64,000 bases of DNA from Synaphobranchus kaupii (Eukaryota; Chordata; Actinopteri; Anguilliformes; Synaphobranchidae), in contig CM056380.1 in assembly GCA_029718625.1 (NCBI GenBank), forward strand, positions 110,800,302 through 110,864,301, in the 5' to 3' direction. The stretch's first letter is position 1; each line of letters begins with the position of its first letter. A model generated the notes under the pieces. That model searched no databases, was not told the DNA's origin, and saw only the letters and a list, made by a program, of their open reading frames with translations. A program made the position numbers and the translations under genes. Positions 58,601-64,000 of the stretch are shown here, one piece after another.

Positions 58601-58620
58601 CCCCCCCCCCCCCCCCCCCC
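58601..58620. repeat. 20-base poly-C tract
   Basis: An uninterrupted C run. Confidence 0.9.
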
Positions 58621-59106
58621 GCTCACTGTGATCTGTAATAATGCAAACAGTTTAACAGCGTAATCAACATTTAGCATTTTTCAAAGCCGATGAGTATTCA
58701 TTTAGCTGCAGAGAAATGGAGAGCAGGCATCTGCTGAGTGTACCAGAACACAGGTATTAGGCAAAATTTGCGACGGTGGCCTTAAATCACAATTACATTT
58801 TCTCAGCATTGTGGCAAAAGGAACCCCAAGGAAATAATGGGGCCACTGGCCTTGGTTCCCTCTGAGAAGCTACAGCAGGCTGCTATGAAGGGCGGAGATG
58901 TATTTCTCAGCACGCCCAATTAAACAGCAGCGATCACCTTGAGAGCTGAATGGCCATTCACAGAAGTGTGTATACACTTGTGTCATATTAGCTGCAGTTT
59001 ATGAAATGCTTTTTTTTCTTTGGCCTTAAAAAAAGTGAAGGCAGATGCAATCAGTGTTGAAGGTCTCCATGAATTATCAGTATGCTGGCAAAGAAACTGA
59101 AGCCAC

Positions 59107-59112
59107 GCACGC

Positions 59113-59194
<82 letters not shown>
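59107..59194. repeat. (CA)n microsatellite
   Basis: About 88 bases of CA repeat with GCAC interruptions at the left end and centre. Confidence 0.95.
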
Positions 59195-59195
<1 letters not shown>

Positions 59196-60440
59196 AAATC
59201 TGTCAAGCGGAAATGTCCTAGGAATAATGACTCAAGACAATGGCTGCCTGTAAGGTCAGATGCCTCAGACTGTAGTTAAAATAATGACCTGTCTAGAAAA
59301 ATTGTAATTATGTATGCACTTAAGTACACACTTAAGTATACCCACACACATATGAACACTTCTGAAATGAAATGTGCTCTTCTGAGCTTGCAACACAAGA
59401 CAGAGTCACTCTAGTATCCTTATCTTTCACTATATAATTAGCCTTTCCTTATAAATTCCCAATGCATTACTATTAATCATAGACCGCAAAAAGTTACAAC
59501 TCATTAAATAGCAAATAAAATATGGAACAGAGGTTTTTTTTAATGGAACCACAGGAGATCAAATTCCATGTCCTTTGCTGAAGCACCAAACCACCTTCAA
59601 ACCATCAAATTGGCTCTCTCTCTCTCTGAGCGAATAAATTCATCAGCTCAGTCACCTGTTTTGCCGCAGTTTTGTGGGCAGTGGTACCAGTTAAGGCCAG
59701 ATACCCCTGTTTCCCTTGTGGGAACCCTGGCTTCTGCCAGACAGCTGTCGCCTGCATGCACCCAGCTTCACTCCCTCACTACGACACAGAGAAGAAAGAG
59801 AATGAAGGTCATCAGGACGACTGCCACGACAATCCGTGAAAAGAGAGAGAGAATGAAAAAGGGATAGAATCAGACCTGACATGAATTTCAATAACTGTCT
59901 GCTAATTAGGTCTTTCAAAACCTAAACACTTGACTTTATCATGCTTATCTTAAGAGTAGAACATTTTAATTTGTACACATTACATATTAAGCATATCCTC
60001 CAGTCAGAAAACTGCATGGTCAGAAGTGTTTTTTTTTCCATTCATTAAAAATCTGGGAGCGGGAATACTATTGCTGACTAGTCGCTACAGATAATTATGA
60101 GTCTTAAGAATGCCCAGGCTACCACGTGACAGCCACTGACCAATCAGCAGTAGCCGTGCCTTTGTACTTTGGAGCCGTGATAAATCCTATCTGTGACAGC
60201 TCATTTTGTGCAATGTGAATTAAAAAGTCCTTGCCACAGATGACAGCCACAAGACTCCCAGTCGTAACAGAGGCAATTCTGAACACAATAAAGGCTGGCA
60301 CTTGCGAAAAGCAATTTGGACAGGGACTTCTCAGAGAAATTCAAAAACAAGCTGTTGGCTATATTAGAATCCACTTCCCTAGCTTATGTATTGTCATAAT
60401 CACTATACAGTAAATGTTATCTCTTTTGTTCCCTATCCAG

Positions 60441-60531
60441 GCCATTTCATTTCTCACCCCTCTGGCGGTGATATTTGTGGTGAAGATCATACGTCGGACA
60501 GACAAGACAGAAATCAAAGAGGCGTGTCTTG
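60441..60531 (+). CDS. plpp4: plpp4 exon 3
   Basis: The acceptor is ctatccag at 60440. Thirty codons read AISFLTPLAVIFVVKIIRRT then DKTEIKEACL, plus one G that starts the next codon (phase 1). The donor is G|gtaaggct at 60532. AISFLTPLAVI is the second membrane segment, followed by the basic cytosolic loop KIIRRTDKTEIKEA. In human PLPP4 the same loop is nearly identical, whereas PLPP5 differs strongly (FLKKAD...), which decides the paralogue. The active-site motifs, KX6RP and later blocks, lie in exons beyond the window. Confidence 0.93.
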
Positions 60532-60839
60532 GTAAGGCTCACAATGGAGCATCAGAGATACAAACATATCAGGAAAATAAGTTGTTCAGAAAACAGTTTT
60601 TTTTTTGTTGTTAAAGCATAAAACAAGTAAGCAAAGACATGCCCCATTGTCTATTTTTGATAGCTTTTCCAGTTTGTTATTAATGGAAAGTGCGACTTAT
60701 TTTTGTTCAGTGCTCACCTTCTTGCATCGTAACGTAACTTCCACTTTCATTGCCACTCGGTTGACCAGTCAGTCTTCAGTGGCGAGATTTATAACTCTGA
60801 TGTTCTCCTCAATTCATTTATGGAACAGATTATTTTGTT

Positions 60840-60842
<3 letters not shown>

Positions 60843-60876
<34 letters not shown>
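60843..60876. repeat. (TAA)n microsatellite
   Basis: Eleven TAA/AAT units directly upstream of a retroelement-like segment. Confidence 0.95.
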
Positions 60877-60877
<1 letters not shown>

Positions 60878-61140
60878 CCTTGCATTTATATAGCGCCTTT
60901 CTCACCAACCGGTGACTCAAAGCGCTTTACAATGATGAGGGGGAAGCTCGACTACCACCACCAATGTGTAGCACCCACCTGGGCAGCCATTTTGCGCCAG
61001 AATGCTCACCACACATCAGCTGAGGTGGAGAGAGAGAGAATGATTATTAGCCAATTAAACTGGGGGATGATTAGGTGGCAGATTGAAAGAGCCAGGGTTG
61101 GGAATTTAGCCAGGACACCGGGGAAACCCCTAACCCCTAG
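60877..61140 (-). mobile_element. Retroelement-like interspersed repeat
   Basis: TGCCTTGCATTTATATAGCG followed by CCTTTCTCACC resembles the reversed 3' end of many fish retroelements ('ggcgctatataaatgcaaggc'). AAGCGCTTTACAATGATGAG comes next. The adjacent TAA array would then be its tail. No protein motif is readable. Confidence 0.5.
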
Positions 61141-61639
61141 TTAGCATAGCAGTGTTCTATACTTGTTGTCAAGCCTTGGTTTAAAACAGAGCAAGTGCAC
61201 ATGAAGATTTTTTCAAGTGCTCTTATGCATGCAAGATTTTACTTTATTTGTTTAATCCGGCCCACAGCCTTGCACTGTTGGCTTTCAGGCGTTGTGACCT
61301 GTGCAGTCCAGTGGGAAGCAATACAGCGAAGGTCATTAATTAAACATGGTTTTAACACAAATCAGTTTAGATAGCACAAGGGGCACATTCATATTTATAT
61401 TCAAGGCTTTTGCAAATTGCACAATTACAGAGCAAAGCAAGCAAATAGAGAAACTAGCTATTGATTGGAAAATGAACAGTATGTTTTAAATGAGACAAGC
61501 AGACTTCATTTATTTTAGAAATTAAGTTGTAGATGTATTATACATTAAATGTGGACTATCTTTGTGGGTCTTAAAGGGGTAGGCGATGCATAGTATTATT
61601 CATGATAAGTTGATATTCTGTGTATAATACATGGTCAGG

Positions 61640-61880
61640 TGCGGACGTGGGGGTCAGTGAATCATGAATGTAAAAAAATTCCTTATTTTTGTTATTTCTT
61701 TTTTTAAATTTTTCGCCAACGCGGGGATGTATCCAGTTCCCACCGCAATCTGGAATGTCCAACCTTCTGCAACCGCAGTCACGTTCGATGCGGGAGCCAC
61801 CCTGCCAATTCGGGAGAGCTGGGACATCCACCGTTCTCCTCTGAAGCACGTACAGCTGCTTCTTTTCACATCATAGACCA
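61640..61880 (-). mobile_element. Interspersed repeat copy, family shared with 14910-15290
   Basis: Read on the minus strand it contains CTCTCCCGAATTGGCAGG, GACTGCGGTTGCAGAAGGTT and TTGCGGTGGGAACTGGATAC. The same series occurs at 15190-15275 in the + orientation. Confidence 0.6.
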
Positions 61881-61928
61881 CAGCTAAGGTCGCACAGAGT
61901 GGCAGTGGAGGAGGGGCCTTGACACGTA

Positions 61929-63495
61929 GGGCTCTATCTTGACGATCTTAGAGCTTGGTCAAACCGCATGGCTTAAAGTGCATTCAGGGCGAGTCCACTT
62001 TTGCTAGTTAGACGGCGAGTTTTTTGAGCGCTAAGCACAGCGCAACGTGCAAATGGGCTGAATTTAGGCTCTTCATTAATTATAGGTGTGTCTTGGGTGT
62101 AACATGCAATAATCCAATCAAAATGTCATATCCCATTCCCTTTAAAAGCCTGCTTTTCCACCTTGGTGGATTGCTTATATGATGGCGAAACAGACATGCT
62201 CGTGCGTGTGTAGTGCGAGCAAGGAATAGGCTATATGGATCAATAGTATGATCAATATTATTTGGACTAACCATTATGAAGCGTTTTAATATACACAATA
62301 GGCTAATAATCTTTAACATTAGGCTTTAACATCGGCACACGTTCCTGGTAATTCCCAACAGTGCTGTTAAATTTTGTTAAAAGCACCTGCAACAGCTGAG
62401 AATAAGCTACCAGAATATTAATATCATATATACCATTATTTTGCCTTAATGACGACACTAGTAAATACACTAAAGCTGTCAAGTTGGGAACCCATAGGTT
62501 CACACATATTTTCCCTTGTTTTATAATGTCCTGCTTATGGAAATGTGACCAACCTGTTTTACTGGTAGCGTAGGCGAATGCTTTAGAATAATTAAGTCCA
62601 CTTTCCCAGGAAGACCATGAAAAGTGTGATTTACAGCAGGGGAAACAGACCTGCTCCTGCATGAAGTTTAAGCACATGCAGAGAATGGCATTAAAATTAA
62701 TTGTGTAATGTGCTGCAAATTTGTTTTCTTTTCTAATTAGACTATTAGTTCTCTTTAAAATAGTTTCAGCTGGGTTTTAATAAGATGAGAGTATGGAAAC
62801 CTGGTCACTGTAATTAAAAAAATCTGAAATTTAAATGAATCTCCGCTTTTTAACCGTAGACTATCGAAAAAACCTTATGCACAGCGAATCCCGGGGACTG
62901 TAGCCTGGGCTATTTGAAAAACAATACACTGGACAAGGTTTTGAATTTTTTTCAGTCAAAACTATTCTATTTACTTACTGAAGTGAGCTGTAGCCTATTG
63001 TAATGACATCTGAAGCGCATTTTCAGAACTCAAATGTCCGTCTATTGCAGTGCGAGACTTTTCCATTGAATGACAATTCACGCATTAATGACAATTTGCA
63101 CATTAGGCTTGATATAGGTGTTATCAGCAAAGTTTTAATGGATAGCAATTGTCCCGTAACAGAAGATTGTCCCCCCCAGAAGATTACAGGAATTATTGGC
63201 AAATATAGGCTAAATCATAGCTTGATCCAGGATAATTGTGAATAGTCTATACTTGTAACCTTACACGAACCATCGCACATCGCCTGGATGTTGACGGAGT
63301 AGTCTGAAAGCAATTTAATGTGGCATTCCCCTTCGCTGAGGGACAGGTAGACCTGTGGACCCTTTTATTATTAGGAATTTTTTGATATAGCCTACACAAT
63401 AATAATATTTCACATTGTAATCTTGATATTTTTAGTCATGCTTGTGCACGCCCCTGTGTGTAACAGAGAGGAGGGTGTACGCGCGTTGCGCGTGC
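61929..63495. mobile_element. Non-autonomous DNA transposon, copy B, right end missing
   Basis: It starts GGGCTCTATCTTGACG and follows copy A (42299-44264) in order over most of its length. Shared blocks include CCTTTAAAAGCCTGCTTTTC, GGCGAAACAGACATGCTCGT and GACAATTCACGCATTAA. Similarity ends near GCGTTGCGCGTGC at about 63494, so about 285 bp including the right terminus are lost. Small insertions and deletions separate the copies. Confidence 0.75.
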
Positions 63496-64000
63496 TTAAA
63501 AAAGATTTTAACTTACTTACTTTAACTTGAACAGTAGTATCATTCTAACTCATGTTTGATCGACCAGCGTTAAATCCTATTCCGAAAACTGATCTCCCAC
63601 ACCATTTGGCATTCACTTCAGCACGTCTCACCTAAATGAATAGCCATACTCGTCAGAGCAGTAAATTTAATCTCTTCGCCCTGTCCGGGGATTTGCTTGT
63701 TGGTAATAAGCCTCATTATTACACAAACAAGTCCCAGGGAGCCTGTTCTATTGAACACTAAGAAAATTGCCGACAAAGAGCAGAAGAACTTCTGCTTTCA
63801 GTTTTCATTACAGTGCGTATTTGCATTGCTTTCCTTAAAGGAAAAATAGAGAAAAAAAATAGTACACTGCAAATAATCTTCGTGGTTTGCCTCAGTTTAA
63901 AAGCTAATTGAATTCTCGGTCGTGTTGAACTGGTCTCATTACGTTTTTTGCCTCTCTTTGATGTGTTGAGCCATTCCATATAACAAGCTGTTTAATGACC

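Larger units (their letters stand above)
57659..60440 (+). other. plpp4: plpp4 intron 2, about 2.8 kb
   Basis: It begins gtgagtag and ends ttccctatccag. It contains an AT microsatellite (57798-57850), a MITE-like stretch (57850-58080), a poly-C tract and a CA microsatellite. The sequences 58090-58600, 58630-59100 and 59200-60430 hold no recognisable repeat and could include regulatory elements. Confidence 0.85.
60532..64000 (+). other. plpp4: plpp4 intron 3, 5' part
   Basis: The intron starts gtaaggct. No sequence resembling the next exon, which would carry the KLIVGRPRP motif, is found up to 64000, so this intron is at least 3.4 kb. 61150-61630 and 63500-64000 show no repeat or exon that I recognise. 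Confidence 0.75.

Noticed and set aside
25007..60531. PLPP5 (PPAPDC1B) as the gene identity
   Set aside because: Exon 3 wording (AISFLTPLAVI, KIIRRTDKTEIKEA) matches PLPP4, while PLPP5 has a clearly different second membrane segment and loop.

Overview
This window looks like nuclear DNA of a ray-finned (teleost-type) fish. It is AT-rich and full of dinucleotide microsatellites and teleost-style transposable elements: L2-like LINEs, Tc1/mariner transposons, a tRNA-derived SINE, solo LTRs and non-autonomous DNA transposons. The only host gene I can support is a vertebrate phospholipid phosphatase read as plpp4 (PPAPDC1A), on the + strand. I cannot name the species.

Gene layout: exon 1 (start codon at 25007, coding end 25095) is followed by a roughly 32.5 kb intron 1, exon 2 (57550-57658), intron 2 and exon 3 (60441-60531). 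Phases are continuous (2, 0, 1) and all splice sites are GT/AG. The remaining exons, which carry the phosphatase active-site motifs, lie beyond 64000. The first 24.7 kb upstream holds no convincing host gene.

Region by region: 1-500 is a decayed SGNH-hydrolase-like ORF1 of a non-LTR retroelement. 3.9-5.5 kb holds a compound microsatellite, a long inverted repeat and a Tc1-type inverted-repeat element. 5.5-10.1 kb is a nearly full-length but broken L2-like LINE with an esterase-type ORF1, an endonuclease and a reverse transcriptase. 10.1-12.9 kb holds pieces of two Tc1 transposases; one is split by a 1.25 kb insert and carries a 27-bp minisatellite that grew inside its own reading frame. 14.4-17.1 kb holds a 44-bp tandem repeat, an interspersed repeat and an L2 fragment split by a MITE. 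18.1-24.3 kb holds two copies of another LINE family and a 25-bp minisatellite made of splice-acceptor-like units. From 25.1 kb onward, inside the plpp4 introns, come four candidate solo LTRs (three with clear 5-bp target duplications), a second L2 LINE, two copies of a DNA transposon with GGGCCC-type termini, a SINE, further Tc1 remnants and many microsatellites and homopolymer tracts.

The most interesting non-genic signals are two stem-loop elements of almost identical architecture with degenerate hammerhead-ribozyme-like cores, the minisatellite born inside a transposase, the splice-acceptor minisatellite, nested LTR and transposon insertions with readable target duplications, and long direct repeats flanking a truncated LINE. 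No computation was run. All family assignments rest on reading motifs by eye.
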